In this document: piece by piece, positions 10,022 to 19,944 of the stretch | How the letters are laid out: each line of letters begins with the position of its first letter | Numbering within the stretch: position 1 is the stretch's first letter | Assembly: GCA_038503035.1 (NCBI GenBank) | Contig: JAVSML010020793.1 | Location: 1 to 64,000, forward strand | Source: Crocodylus rhombifer | Taxonomy: Eukaryota; Chordata; Crocodylia; Crocodylidae | Reading direction: 5' to 3' | DNA: 64,000 nt | Made by a program: the position numbers and the translations under genes | The notes under the pieces: model-generated | What the model saw: the letters and a program-made list of their open reading frames with translations, nothing else | Database searches by the model: none | What the model was told of the DNA's origin: nothing

Positions 10022-11264
10022 AATGCCTGACTAACCTGGTCTCTTTATATGACCAGGTAACAAAGAGCTTAGAAGTTGAAGGAGGAAGTCAATGGAGGAG
10101 GAAGTCTATGTTGTCTTCTTGGACTTCCAGAAGGCCTTCGACACAGTGTCCCACCCAATTCTGGTGGGCAAGCTGAGGGACTGCAGCATTTACGAATGCA
10201 CAGTCACATGGGTGGCAAACTGGCTCCAGGGGCGCACCCAGAGGGTGGTGGTGGACGAGTTGAAGTTGACCTGGAAGGGTGTAGGCAGTGGAATCCCCCA
10301 GGGCTCGGTCCTTGGGCCGGTGCTGTTCAATATCTTCGTTAGCGACCTGGACAAGGGTGTGGAGTGCACCCTGTTCAAATTCATTGATGACACCAAGCTG
10401 TGGGGTAAAGTGAATACACTGGCAGGCAGGGACCGCATCCAGGCAGATCTGGACAGGTTAGAGAAGAGGGTGGATCTGAACAGGATGCAGTTCAGCAAGG
10501 ACAAGTGCAGAGTGCTGCACCTGGGGAGAGGGAACCAGCATTATGGTTATAGGTTAGGGGCTGACCCTCTCAGCAGCACAGAGGCAGAGAGGGATCTTGG
10601 AGTCAGGATTGACTTCAGGATGAATGAGTCGCCAATGCGACGAAGCAATAGGCAGAGCCAACTGCACCCTGTCCTGCATCAACAGGTCCAGAGAGGTCTT
10701 GCTCCCCATCTATGTGGCTCTGGTCAGGCCGCAGCTGGAGTACTGTGTTCGGTCCTGGGCGCTGCACTTCAAGACGGACGTGGAGAACCTGGAGAGGGTC
10801 CAGAGGAGGCCACTCGTATGGTTGAGGGCCTCCATGGCCAGCCCTATGAGGAGAGGCTGAGGGACCTGAATATCTTCAGTCTCCGCAAGAGGAGACTGAG
10901 GGGCAATCTTGTGGCTGCCTACAACCTTATCAGGGGCCAGCAGCAGGGACTCGGGGAAAATCTGTTCACCAGGGCCCCCCTTGGAGTCACCAGGAACAAT
11001 GGCCACAAGCTGAGGGAGGATAGGTTTAGGTTGGATATTAGAAAGAACTACTTCACTGTAAGGGTGGCCAGAGACTGGAATAGGCTTCCCAGAGAGGTGG
11101 TGCTCTCACCTTCTCTGAAAATCTTCAAGGGGAGACTGGATAGGCACCTGGCTGGGGTCTTATGACCCCTCCCACTCCCAGTGCTCCTTCCTGCGTATGG
11201 CAGGGGATCGGACTAGATGATCTGTCTAGGTCCCTTCCGACTGACTGATTCTATGATTCTGTGA
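10022..11264 (+). mobile_element. CR1 LINE, 5'-truncated 3' half
   Basis: It begins inside reverse transcriptase (LTNLVSLYDQVT) and shows motif A (FLDFQKAFDTVSHP near 10118), motif B ([12 protein letters not shown] near 10280) and motif C as FIDD instead of FADD (near 10382). Between about 10624 and 10800 the reading leaves and returns to the frame, so a compensated pair of indels left one long frame with a scrambled middle. The C-terminal part stops at 11163-11165. The 3' end carries gattctatgattctgtg, a different 8-base repeat from the copy at 4911-9432, so it belongs to another CR1 subfamily. Confidence 0.9.
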
Positions 11265-11340
11265 ATGGGGAGGCCCATACGAAGCCATCAGCCTTGCCAG
11301 CCCTGGACATGAATAAATATGTCCAGACTTAAATATAGAG

Positions 11341-11934
11341 AGAAGTCTGGATAACAGCGATCATAAAACCATCATGATCACTGTCCGACACAAGGCAGGC
11401 AAATCTGATAGCAGGACTGAAGTCTGGGACTTCAGAAATGCAAACTTCATCAGGCTTAGGTCATTAGTAGGGGAAGTGCTGCAGGACCAGGGACTGAAGG
11501 TGAAAGATGTGCATAAAGAGTGGTTGTTCCGTAAGGACACAATCCTTGATGCACAAAGGAAGTATATTCTCATGAGGAGAAAAGGTAATAGAAGGGCTGG
11601 GAAGTCCTCTTGGCTAAACAGGGAAATCACAGTCCTCTTAAGAAAATAGAAAGAGACCTATAAACAATGGAAGCTCGGGGCAGGCCCCAAGGAGGACTAT
11701 TCCACAATGGTCCACATTTGCAGGGAACAGATAAGAAAGGCGAAAGCAGCAACCAAACTTAGATTAGCAATGGGAATCAAGGACAACAAAAACTCCTTCT
11801 TCAGGTACATAGGGAACAGGAGAAAAATAAATGGGAGTGTGGGGCCGTTGCTCAGCAACTCAGGAGAGCTGGTTACTGGCACCCTGGAGAAAGCTGAACT
11901 CCTGAATGACTACTTTTCCTCAGTCTTTCACTGG
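11341..11934 (+). mobile_element. Older CR1 LINE, 5' piece (interrupted)
   Basis: Translation begins at the last endonuclease motif (DNSDHKTIM) and continues through the ORF2 linker (IKDNKNSFFRYIG near 11780) to LLNDYFSSVFH near 11920. There a minus-strand CR1 breaks it; the continuation resumes near 12720. An in-frame stop at 11647-11649 and many substitutions show greater age than the element inserted in it. Confidence 0.88.
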
Positions 11935-12715
11935 ATCTTAGATTTCATAGATTTCATAGACATTAGGGCTGGAAGGGACCTCGGGAGATCATCGAGTCCA
12001 GCCCCCTGCCCAAAGGGCAGGAAGTCAGCTGGGGTCATAGGATCCCAGCAAGATAAGCATCCAATTTACTCTTGAAGGTGTTCAATGTAGGTGCTTGAAC
12101 CACCTCCGCTGGCAGACTGTTCCAGACCTTGGGGGCTCGGACAGTAAAGAAATCCTTTCTTATGTCCAGCCTGAAACGGTCTTACAGGAGTTTGTGACCG
12201 TTCGACCTCGTCATCCCTTGGGGCGCTCTGGTGAACAGACGTTCCCCCAGATCCTGGTGGTCACCCCTGATAAACTTATAGGTGGCCATCAGATCACCCC
12301 TGAGCCTGCGCTTTTCCAGGCTAAAGAGTCCCATGGCTCTCAGCCTGTCATCGTAAGATCTGTTTTCCTGACCTCTGATCATGCACGTGGCTCTCCTCTG
12401 GACTCTCTCCAGCTTCTCCACATCCTTTTTGAATTGTGGAGCCCAAAACTGGATGCAGTACTCCAGCTGCGGCCTCACCAAGGCCGAGTACAAGGGGAGA
12501 ATGATGTCCCGGGATTTGCTCGAGAAGCATCTATGGATGCACGCCAGCATTTTGGTCGCTTTACTAGCCGCAGCATCACATTGCAGGCTCATGTTCATCT
12601 TGTGGTCAATGATGACCCCCAAGTCTTTTTCTTCTGTAGTGCTAACCAACGTAGCACTGCCGAGCCTATAAGGGTGCTGCAGGTTTTTCCTCTTTACCTG
12701 GGGAAAACAATGCCA
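11935..12715 (-). mobile_element. CR1 LINE 3' fragment nested inside an older CR1
   Basis: The minus strand encodes the end of ORF2 from a point after motif C: YRLGSATLVST, DLGVIIDHKMNMS, LYSALVRPQLEYC and RSNGHKLL, then the CR1 3' UTR. The 3' end (on the left) has 8-to-9-base units (gatttcata) at 11940-11960. It interrupts the CR1 whose halves are at 11341-11934 and 12720-14312. Its closest relative in the window is the 4507-4910 fragment. Confidence 0.88.
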
Positions 12716-12719
12716 GGTA

Positions 12720-14312
12720 AAGTACAGGATAAGCATGGTAGGAATAATTGCCGTTCTACTATTGCTGTAGAATTGGTGTATGATCAATTAAAAAAATTAG
12801 ACATATACAAGTAGTGGGACTGGCTGATCTTCATCCAAGAGTGCTGAAGGAGTTGGCTGAAGTCACTGCGGAACCCCTGGTGAAACTCTTCCACAACTCG
12901 TGGTGCTCTGGAGAAGTCCCTGAGGACTGGAAGAGGGCCAATGCTGTGCCCATCCACAAGAAGGGCAGGAGGGAGGACCCAGGTAACTATAGGCCATCAG
13001 CTTAACTTCCATCCTAGGGAAAATCCTACAAAAGTTCATCAAGGAGTCTTTCCGAGATAAGCTTGCAGAAGGCAAGATTTTGAATGACAGCCAGCATGGC
13101 TTTGTCACATCTCCTTCTATGACCAGGTAACTCACCACCTGGACATGAGAGAGCAGGTTGACATTGTATACCTTGACTTCCAAAAGGCCTTTGATCTAGT
13201 ATCTCACGATGTCCTTGCAAGAAACTTCGAAGATTTGGGGCTTAACTCTGAGACAGTCAGGTGCATGAGAAACTGGCTGCAGGATAGGACCCAGAGAGTC
13301 ATAGTGAATGGATCTGTGTCATCCTGGTGAGAAGTGGGCAATGGCATCCCGCAGGAGTCAGTGCTTGGTCCAGTACTTTTCAACATCTTTATTAATGATT
13401 TGGATGTGGGGGTGAAGAGATCACTGGCCAAGTTTGTGGATGACACCAAGTTATGGGGAAGCATGGTCACACTTGAAAATAGGCTGCAGATACAAGCAGA
13501 CATGGACAGACTAGCAAGTGGGATAAATTGGAACCTGATGAAGTTCAACATCAAGAAATGTAAAGTGCTCCATCTTGGGATGAACAATCCCCAAGACACC
13601 TACAGGCTTGGTGGAACCAACTGACTAGCATCATGAATGAAAGAGACCTGGGGGTAATAACAGACCACAGTATGAATATGAGCCAGCAGTGCGACACTGT
13701 AGCCAGTAGGGCAAATAATACTCTGGTATGCATCAATCGATGCATCTCCAGCAAAACAAGGAGGTGATTCTTCCACTCTACTCAGCACTGGTGACACTGC
13801 AGCTGGAGTACTGTGTCCAGTTCTGGGCACACTTTAATAAGGACATGGGCAAGCTTGAGAGAGTCCAAAGAAGACCCACCTAGCTGATCAGAGTCTTATA
13901 CAGCAAGCCATGCAAGGAAAGGCTGAGGGATCTGGAACTCTTCGGCCTGAAGAAAATAAGAGTGAGAGTGAACGTGGTAGCAGCTTACTGCTACACTAGG
14001 GGAGTACAACGAGGGCTCGGTGAGCAACTGTTCACCAGGACACCCAAGGGAAAAACTAGAAGTAATGGCCACAAACTGATTCAGGCTCAACATTAGGAAA
14101 AACTTCTTTACAGTCAGGGTGTCCCAGACTGTGGAATACGCCCCCTCCAGAGGTGGTGCAATCACCTACCCTGGAAATCTTCAAGAGGAGACTAGACTGT
14201 CACCTAGCTGGGGGGGGGGGGTCACCTGACCCCCAAGTTACCTCTCCTGCTTGGTGCAGGGGGCTGGACCTGATGATCTTTCAAGGTCCCTTCTGGCCTT
14301 ACAATCTATAAA
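12720..14312 (+). mobile_element. Older CR1 LINE, 3' piece (continuation after nested insertion)
   Basis: Resumes with QLKKLDIYK, then LADLHPRVLKELAEV near 12823 and the reverse transcriptase domain: EDWKRANAVPIHKKG, YLDFQKAFDLVSHD near 13168, GNGIPQESVLGP near 13337 and FVDDTKLWG (motif C with Val) near 13433. Several stops and frameshifts break it (for example the stop at 13328-13330). A run of ten or more G occurs at 14211-14221. The 3' UTR ends near 14312 with cttacaatctataaatc. Confidence 0.88.
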
Positions 14313-14506
14313 TCTGGGCGGAGGGCCTTCCCAGCCCTAGTTTCCGCCCCTGTCCCAGTCCCCAGCTCCTGCCCTGCTGCCTCTCCCTGCCCATCCTGTT
14401 GAAAATCCCCCAGCCTCAGGTTCCCCTTCCTGCAGCATGCAAAGAGCTGGGACACAGCTTAGCACTTTATTGGGCAGCCTGTGTCCCCCACAGATGGATG
14501 GGCACA
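14313..14506. other. Downstream flank of a candidate exon, with AATAAA on the minus strand
   Basis: Read on the minus strand this is the sequence after the stop at 14513-14515. A canonical AATAAA occurs at 14466-14471, 42 bases after the stop. This spacing fits a very short 3' UTR. Nothing else is recognisable. Confidence 0.3.
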
Positions 14507-14512
14507 AGCCTC

Positions 14513-14718
14513 TCACACCCCAAGGAAGGTGTTGATGATGGCAGCAATGTTCTCCTTGGTAGCAGGGGGTAGAGATATGTAGCGCTGCCACAGGTAGCCC
14601 TCCAGATGATGGCAGAGGTTGTGGGGCAGCCTGGGCTTGCCCCCGTGCCATTGTAGCTCAGGTTCCCAAACCATGAGTGCAGGTGCAGCAGAAGGGCATA
14701 GTGGAGTCACTCCTCTCC
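14513..14718 (-). CDS. Candidate terminal coding exon of an unidentified gene
   Basis: I do not recognise this protein. On the minus strand an acceptor-like ctgtctgtgcag (14719-14730) is followed by an open frame of two bases plus 67 codons and a stop. The end (RYISLPPATKENIAAIINTF) looks like an ordered, amphipathic helical C-terminus rather than random translation. A canonical AATAAA follows 42 bases after the stop. No upstream exon was found in the next several hundred bases. In mammals MUSTN1 lies beside STIMATE on this side and strand, but the residues do not look like MUSTN1. It could be a gene end, a processed pseudogene or chance. Confidence 0.3.
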
Positions 14719-15224
14719 CTGCACAGACAGCTCATCATGCATTGCCTAGGGCACACACAGTAGGGACCCGCTTGGGGAGTAGCTGTGGTGTACCAGCAGG
14801 CTGGCCCTGGGGCGCTTTCCTGGAGAGGCCAACCCCTTCTGGAGAGGACCCCAGTGGGGAGGGTGGGGGCATGGCCAGCTTCTTGTCCCAGTTGTCTGGG
14901 AGCCTGCATGTCCCAAACCTGGGTGCTGTCAGCTGAGTGGCAGCACAGCAGAGTGGGAGGTCTGCAGGAGCAAAGGTGGAGAGCGAGGTCTGGAGCCATG
15001 GCAGAAGTTTGGGGTGGGGGACACTGGAAGTGAGTTAACAGTGGACCCCAGGTTCTCTTATAGCTTTGCATCGTCTTTCACACTTGGGCTGCTGTTGTTC
15101 TTGTAAAAAAAGGCAGTGGAGATGTACCAGCAGCAGCTGAGTTCTAGGGTGATGATGCAAAAGCTGGCAGAGATAGCAATATGATACTTCCTTAGATTAT
15201 TTACAGAAAGGAGGGCAGGGTTCT
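14719..15224. other. Unassigned sequence
   Basis: GC-rich with several overlapping open frames on both strands and no recognisable motif. It could be an intron of the candidate minus-strand gene. Confidence 0.4.
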
Positions 15225-15227
15225 TTT

Positions 15228-15314
15228 GGTGTAACTTTTATTGAACCAGCTCTATACCTGGGAGAGAAGATAGACAAGCTTTTGGGCACAAAGTGCCCTT
15301 TCTTGGGTCTCAAG
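15228..15314 (-). mobile_element. SINE-like 3' end
   Basis: Minus strand reads gggcactttgtgcccaaaag, then a pyrimidine stretch, then ggttcaataaaagttacacc. The last block is shared in form with 57142-57195 (ggtctaataaaagatatcac), pointing to a dispersed SINE or LINE tail family. The repeat is cut on its 5' side by the MITE at 15315-15569. No A-box or B-box promoter was found. Confidence 0.45.
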
Positions 15315-15569
15315 GGGTGTGTCTACATGTTTATTAATGCACAGTAGTTACTGCACATTTAATTTAGTACTTGCTTAATGAAGTACTAACTAAATGTGCG
15401 GTATCTACAGTTACTGTGCAGTAGCACCTGCAAATGCCTTTTTAGTGATGCTACTGCACAGTAGCCTAATAATATGGAGCAGTAGTGTAATTAGCACTGT
15501 CCATGCTGTGACGTGCTACTGCGCAGTTATTAGGCTACTGCACATTAGGCATCTTGTGTAGATGCACCC
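15315..15569. mobile_element. MITE with 3-bp target duplication
   Basis: Ends are inverted: gggtgtgtctaca at the left and tgtagatgcaccc at the right. The element is flanked by AAG at 15312-15314 and 15570-15572. The inside is largely palindromic, repeating blocks around tgcacagtag and its complement. There is no coding capacity. The 3-bp duplication and short inverted ends suggest a PIF/Harbinger-type non-autonomous element. Related ends occur at 27848-28083 and 52250-52722. Confidence 0.75.
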
Positions 15570-15572
15570 AAG

Positions 15573-16090
15573 GAGAAGCAGATAAACTTTCAGCTTAATA
15601 GCAAATAGACCACTCCGGTGCATAGTTTCTATTTGGTTTCACCCACACACCATAATTTCCATGAGGCATTCAATACATTGAACCACATTCTGGGACAGAT
15701 ATGTGTATGGTCTATAGATTTTTAGTGGTTTCATTGTGGAGGGTCTTGATTGTGGTGGCAATGCAGATGTTTTGCATTTATTGTTAAAATAATCAATAGA
15801 CTGTTGATCAACAGACACCAAAGGGGACACAACCCTGCCTCATCCAATGCACCAAAGGCTTCATGGAAATTACATGAGAAACTAGATAGAAACTATGCAC
15901 CAGAATGAGCAATCATAGGGAACAGATAAAGAACAGAGACATACAAACATAGGTAGGAAGACATTTTTCATATAACCACCACCACTTTTCTTATTCTAAA
16001 AATTCTTGTCTTTAAAGGAAATCTACAAAATACTTCCAGAAGATGGGCCTGGGAACAGAAATTCATCACTCTGCTAGACATTAAAAAAAA
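15573..16090. other. Unassigned sequence
   Basis: AT-rich, with no exon, RNA gene or terminal repeat seen. Confidence 0.5.
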
Positions 16091-17300
16091 TATGGGTGGG
16101 CAAAATCCAGCCCGCAGGCTGTATCCGGTCAGCAAGGCCATTCTATCCGGCCCACGGGGCCCTTGAAAAAATTTAGAAAATTAATATTTGTCTGTCTTTG
16201 GTTCCTATAAAAAATGACAGGAACCAGGGGCAGTAGGACCCAGGGGAAGCCCAGCAGGCTCCCGCAACAGCAGGGCCCTCCTAGCCCCACTCCCGCAGCT
16301 GGAAGCCCCAACAGGGGTTTCTGGCCTGGGACCATGTGGCTGCACTGGCACACAGTAACTCAGGTAAGGGGGCAGGTGGACAGCAGGGAAGGAGCCTGGG
16401 GAAAAGCATCCCCTCCCCCATCCTGTGGCTGGCGCTCCCTGTTGTAGCCATTCATAGCCCCACATGGGCTGCGAGTGGCTGCAGCACGGGACTGCTGGGC
16501 ACGGGGCAGGTGAAGGGCTGCTTTTTCTGTGTTCAGCACCAGCTTGTAACCCGCCCCCACTGCCAGCCTGGGTCCCGTGCTGGCTCCAGGCTCACCCGTT
16601 GGAGCTCTGCCATGGCAGCAGCAGCTGTGGCCCCCCACTTGCCATGCCAGGCACTGTTTGCTACTGCTACCCGCCCAGAGCTCGTGCACTGGGCAGCCCA
16701 GAGGCGGTGGTGGCAAACACTAGCTGGCGCAGCAAGCGGGTCATCCACAGCTGCTGCTGCCATGCGTAGCCCCGATGTGCAAGCCTGGAGCTAGCACAGA
16801 GCCCAGGCTGGCAGCAGGGGTGGGTTACAAGCTGGTGCTGAGCATGGGAAAAAGGCCCCCTCGCCCACCCTGTACCTTATGCCCTGCGCTGCAGCCACTC
16901 ATAGCCCGCATGGGGCTGCCTGTGCCTGCTCAGGACAGGAGTGGCAGGGAGCAGGGGATCGGGGCTGCATGCTGCCCCCAGCCTGTACCACAGGGCTGAG
17001 GGGGCACTAGGAGTGAGCGGGTGCATGGGGCTCACACCAGTGTCCCAGGGCCAGCACCGGTGGTGCCCAGAGCAGGGTGGCAGGAGTACAGGGGTCCCGG
17101 CTGGCGGGGGCTCTATGGAGCCGGGCCAGCTCCCCCCCTCCCTGCCGGTGAAGTGCAACCTGGCTCCACAGACCCCTGCCAGCCTGCATCCCGCTCCGGG
17201 CCCCGCCAGCGCTGGCCCCAAGACACTGGGACATTGGTCCCAAGATGATGACCAGGGGGTGGGGCTACCCTTGACAACTTGCAAAAACTGGGTCAGCAGC
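16091..17300. mobile_element. GC-rich hAT-like element with internal palindrome (left part of a composite)
   Basis: The left end (gggtgggcaaaatccagccc) is of the form found at ends of hAT-type non-autonomous transposons. An inverted end of the same type (ttttgcccacccctg) closes another element near 37355. Inside is a large inverted repeat centred at 16687. The right boundary is not clear. Overlapping long open frames on both strands reflect GC content and symmetry, not genes. Confidence 0.5.
16450..16925. repeat. Imperfect palindrome centred near 16687
   Basis: caccagcttgtaaccc at 16537-16552 is matched in reverse by gggttacaagctggtg at 16822-16837. gagtggctgcagc at 16473-16485 is matched by gctgcagccactc at 16888-16900. 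Both pairs give the same centre (16687), so the arms are about 235 bases each. Confidence 0.85.
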
Positions 17301-17374
17301 CCTCTATCCGAAATAATTTCCTGCCTCTGGGGTAGCTGCTGCCAGGCGGGACACCAGGCTGCTCCTGGGATGTT

Positions 17375-17650
17375 GCAAGCCCTGCTGGGAGCAGCCCAGG
17401 CTCTGTGGCTAGCAGCAGCTACCCAGAGTCAGGACCGGCTGCAGCTGGTAGGCTACAAACAGCTGCTGCCTCCCTGGCCCTGGCCCCAAAGGGCACAGTG
17501 CTGGTACCTGCTGCCTTCCTGGAGCCCAGGGCTGGGAGACAGCTGGGGTGGGGCAGGAGGGCAGCAGCTGATTGTAGCCTCCTGGCTGCAGCCAGCCCCA
17601 GTTCTGGGTAGCTGCTGACAGCCACGGACCCCGGGCTGCTTCCATGGAAG
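17375..17650. repeat. Imperfect palindrome centred near 17516
   Basis: agctacccaga at 17417-17427 pairs with tctgggtagct at 17602-17612. agctgctgcc at 17461-17470 pairs with ggcagcagct at 17570-17579. gcagcccagg at 17391-17400 pairs with the imperfect ccgggctgc near 17630. The arms are about 135 bases with small indels. Confidence 0.85.
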
Positions 17651-18240
17651 CCCTGCTGCAAGTAGCCTGGGCTCCATGGCCATCAGCAACTACTCAGAGC
17701 CTGGGCCAGCTGCAAACATTTGCTGCCTCTCCAGACCCTGGTCCCAGCTGCCTCCCAGACCTGACTTACTGGCAATACTCCCTGCTGTGTTGCCCTCACC
17801 ACTTCTGCAAAGCAGCGTTGGAACCCAGCATGGCACAGAGCAGGGCGCAGAAAGCTGCCTGCTCCGAGCTCCCTGCTGCCCTGCCACACTTCCCTGCAGA
17901 CGCGGGCAGCAGTGAGGGGCACAACCCTGTACTGCTGCCCACGCTGCTCCTGTGCACACAAGGGAAGTGTGGCAGGGCAGCAGGCAGCTGGGAGCAGGAA
18001 GCTTTCTGTGCCCCCTGCTGTGCCCTGCCGCACCGGGTTTTAACGCTGCTTTGCAGAAGCAGCAAGGGTAGCACAGCAGGGAGCACCGCCAGTATGTGCT
18101 GCCTCTCTGGAGCCTTGGGGCTGGGGCTGAGTCTGGGAGGCAGCTGGGGCTGGGGCAGAGAGGCAGATGTTTGCAGCTGGCCCAGGTTCTGGGTAGCTGC
18201 TGACAGCTACAGAGCCCAGGCTGGGGGGCAGGGGCTTTGG
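17645..18240. repeat. Imperfect palindrome centred near 17943
   Basis: ccagctgcaaac at 17706-17717 is matched in reverse by gtttgcagctgg at 18169-18180. cccagctgcctcccagac near 17743 is matched by gtctgggaggcagctgggg near 18131. Arms are about 290 bases. The outer part of each arm is the same module (tctgtggct...agctacccaga) that forms the neighbouring palindrome, so the module occurs four times here in alternating orientation. Confidence 0.85.
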
Positions 18241-18436
18241 GTGGGGGGGGCAAGGGGCAGCAGGGCTGGGGGGCAAGGGCTTTGGGTGGGGTGCAAGGGG
18301 CGCAAGCAGGGCATCCTGCACTGTACCCCCTGCTCTCATTTTGTTTTTCTGGCATGCCGCACTCTGGCACCTTCCAAGGTAGGTGTTGTGGTGTTTTTCA
18401 TTACTCCAGCCAAAAAACGTTGCCTGCCCCTGTCCT
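18241..18436 (-). mobile_element. End of an hAT-like element
   Basis: The right boundary reads aacgttgcctgcccctg. Its complement, caggggcaggcaacgtt, is a typical hAT-type end. The palindrome at 17645-18240 probably belongs to this element. The matching left end was not identified. Confidence 0.4.
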
Positions 18437-19059
18437 AGACCATCACAGTTCTAATCCCACTACAACATTTATGGATAAGAAGTTTCAGTCCTTCTAATAC
18501 AGGGGTGTGCTGGTTGGATGAGTTGTTTGGGCCTGGTTCACAGGCTGGATCCAGAACTTGGAGCCATGCCATCTGGCCTGCCCACCAACTCAGAAATTTG
18601 GTAGAGGCAAGTGGCAGCAGCATTAATTCCTGTGACTTGTCCCACTGGCAAATTTCTGACCCACAGGTAGTCCCGTGGGCCAGGTGACTTGGCTCCATGC
18701 TCTGGATCTGGCCTGCAGGGCTGACCATGGGTTGGAAATTTGGTGGCTGAGTGGCCCAAGAGGCATGGAATTTAACACTGCCAAATTCCTAGCTCTGTGA
18801 ACTAGATGGAATGGCTGGTGCCTCCTGGGTCGGGGGGGGTGGGACGCACCTGGTGTCCTCCCATGGCCAATTCCTGAGCTGGGGAGATGGGGGCAGCACG
18901 TGCTCTCTGGCGGACTCGGAAGTGCAAAGTCCATTTCCAGGTCTGCTGCTGAACACGCTGGAGAGCCCCCCGTGTTTCTGTGGGACACTCCATATGCCCC
19001 AGCACTGCAGTATTCACAAGGCACCCGCTACCTAGAGGTATGTAGAAAAAACAGTTAAA
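18437..19059. other. Unassigned sequence
   Basis: No coding motif or clear repeat end is seen, apart from a G-run at 18829-18837. It may be the interior of the transposon fragment that ends near 19235. Confidence 0.4.
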
Positions 19060-19237
19060 GCTGCATCTATGTCTGAGTCACCGAATCTTTCCAAATCTCT
19101 CCAAATTGATTCGGAGGGTTTTGATTCAATTTGGAGAGATTAAAGGACCCTCTGATTCAATTTGGATTTGGAGATTCAGCCACTGAATCGGGCCGAATCT
19201 CTGCTGAATTGAATCAGGGACCAAAGGTTTGCACAGC
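19060..19237. mobile_element. Fragment of inverted-repeat transposon (same end type as 62888-63455)
   Basis: Dense short repeats of gattcaatttgga and its complement lead to the end tttgcacagccctag at 19227-19241. The element at 62888-63455 ends in the same way (tttcgcacagccctag). The left end was not found. Confidence 0.5.
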
Positions 19238-19944
19238 CCTAGTGGAGATGTGTTGGCAGGTTTTACATTTCTTGTCCTGGTATGGTCTGGATTCAGTAGG
19301 TGTGATTTAAGTCAGAGGGAGTTTGGTTCTGGTGATGAGGCTGGCAAGGTTCGGTGCTTGTTTAAAGGCTAGGATGGCTAAGATCTCTTTAAGAATTGGG
19401 TCTTCTTCTAGTATGGGCTGCAATTGTTTGAGGATTTTCTATGTAGGTTCCAGGGAAGGGTGATATGTGCTGCGAATGCGAGTGATCAAAGTTCTATCCC
19501 ACAGGGTTTTATTCGGAGAAGACGTTATTCATAAGTTGTACAGGTGTATGTGCTCTCAGATAGTACTCATACACACTTTCGTTATTTCTTGTGGCAAATG
19601 TGAAAATAACATAATTCAGCTATTTTCTATGGCAGTCCCCCATGGTGGGAGCCCTCTGCAAGGAATACATCTTTTGAGTTCACATTTGAGAGAAATTTGC
19701 ATGTCTGACACCAAGCATAAACAAAATACTTAACCTGATAAAACTTGCCTCTCCACTTACAGTAAAACATTATGACCTTAATGCGTAAACATGCTAAAAT
19801 TAATTTCAGTGCAGAAAACAAAAACAAAGCCTATGAATTGGGCTGCAGACCCAACACAAAAATCTAGCTGCTGGAACTAAGTATAAACAACACATACATT
19901 TTTTAACACAAAGTGACTGTAGAACAAATATACAAATCAATGTC
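19238..19944. other. Unassigned sequence downstream of STIMATE
   Basis: No exon or repeat identified. Confidence 0.4.

Noticed and set aside
15315..15569. CRISPR-like or tRNA-like repeats from the tgcacagtag blocks
   Set aside because: Blocks are inverted and unequal, without regular spacers. They are MITE stems.
16941..18438. Long open frames on both strands in the GC-rich 16-18 kb block
   Set aside because: They overlap on opposite strands, have biased Ala/Pro/Gly/Trp composition and follow the palindrome arms. No protein motif is present.
1..19900. MUSTN1, the mammalian neighbour of STIMATE
   Set aside because: I looked for its short Lys-rich exons on the minus strand and did not recognise any. 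It may lie further left.
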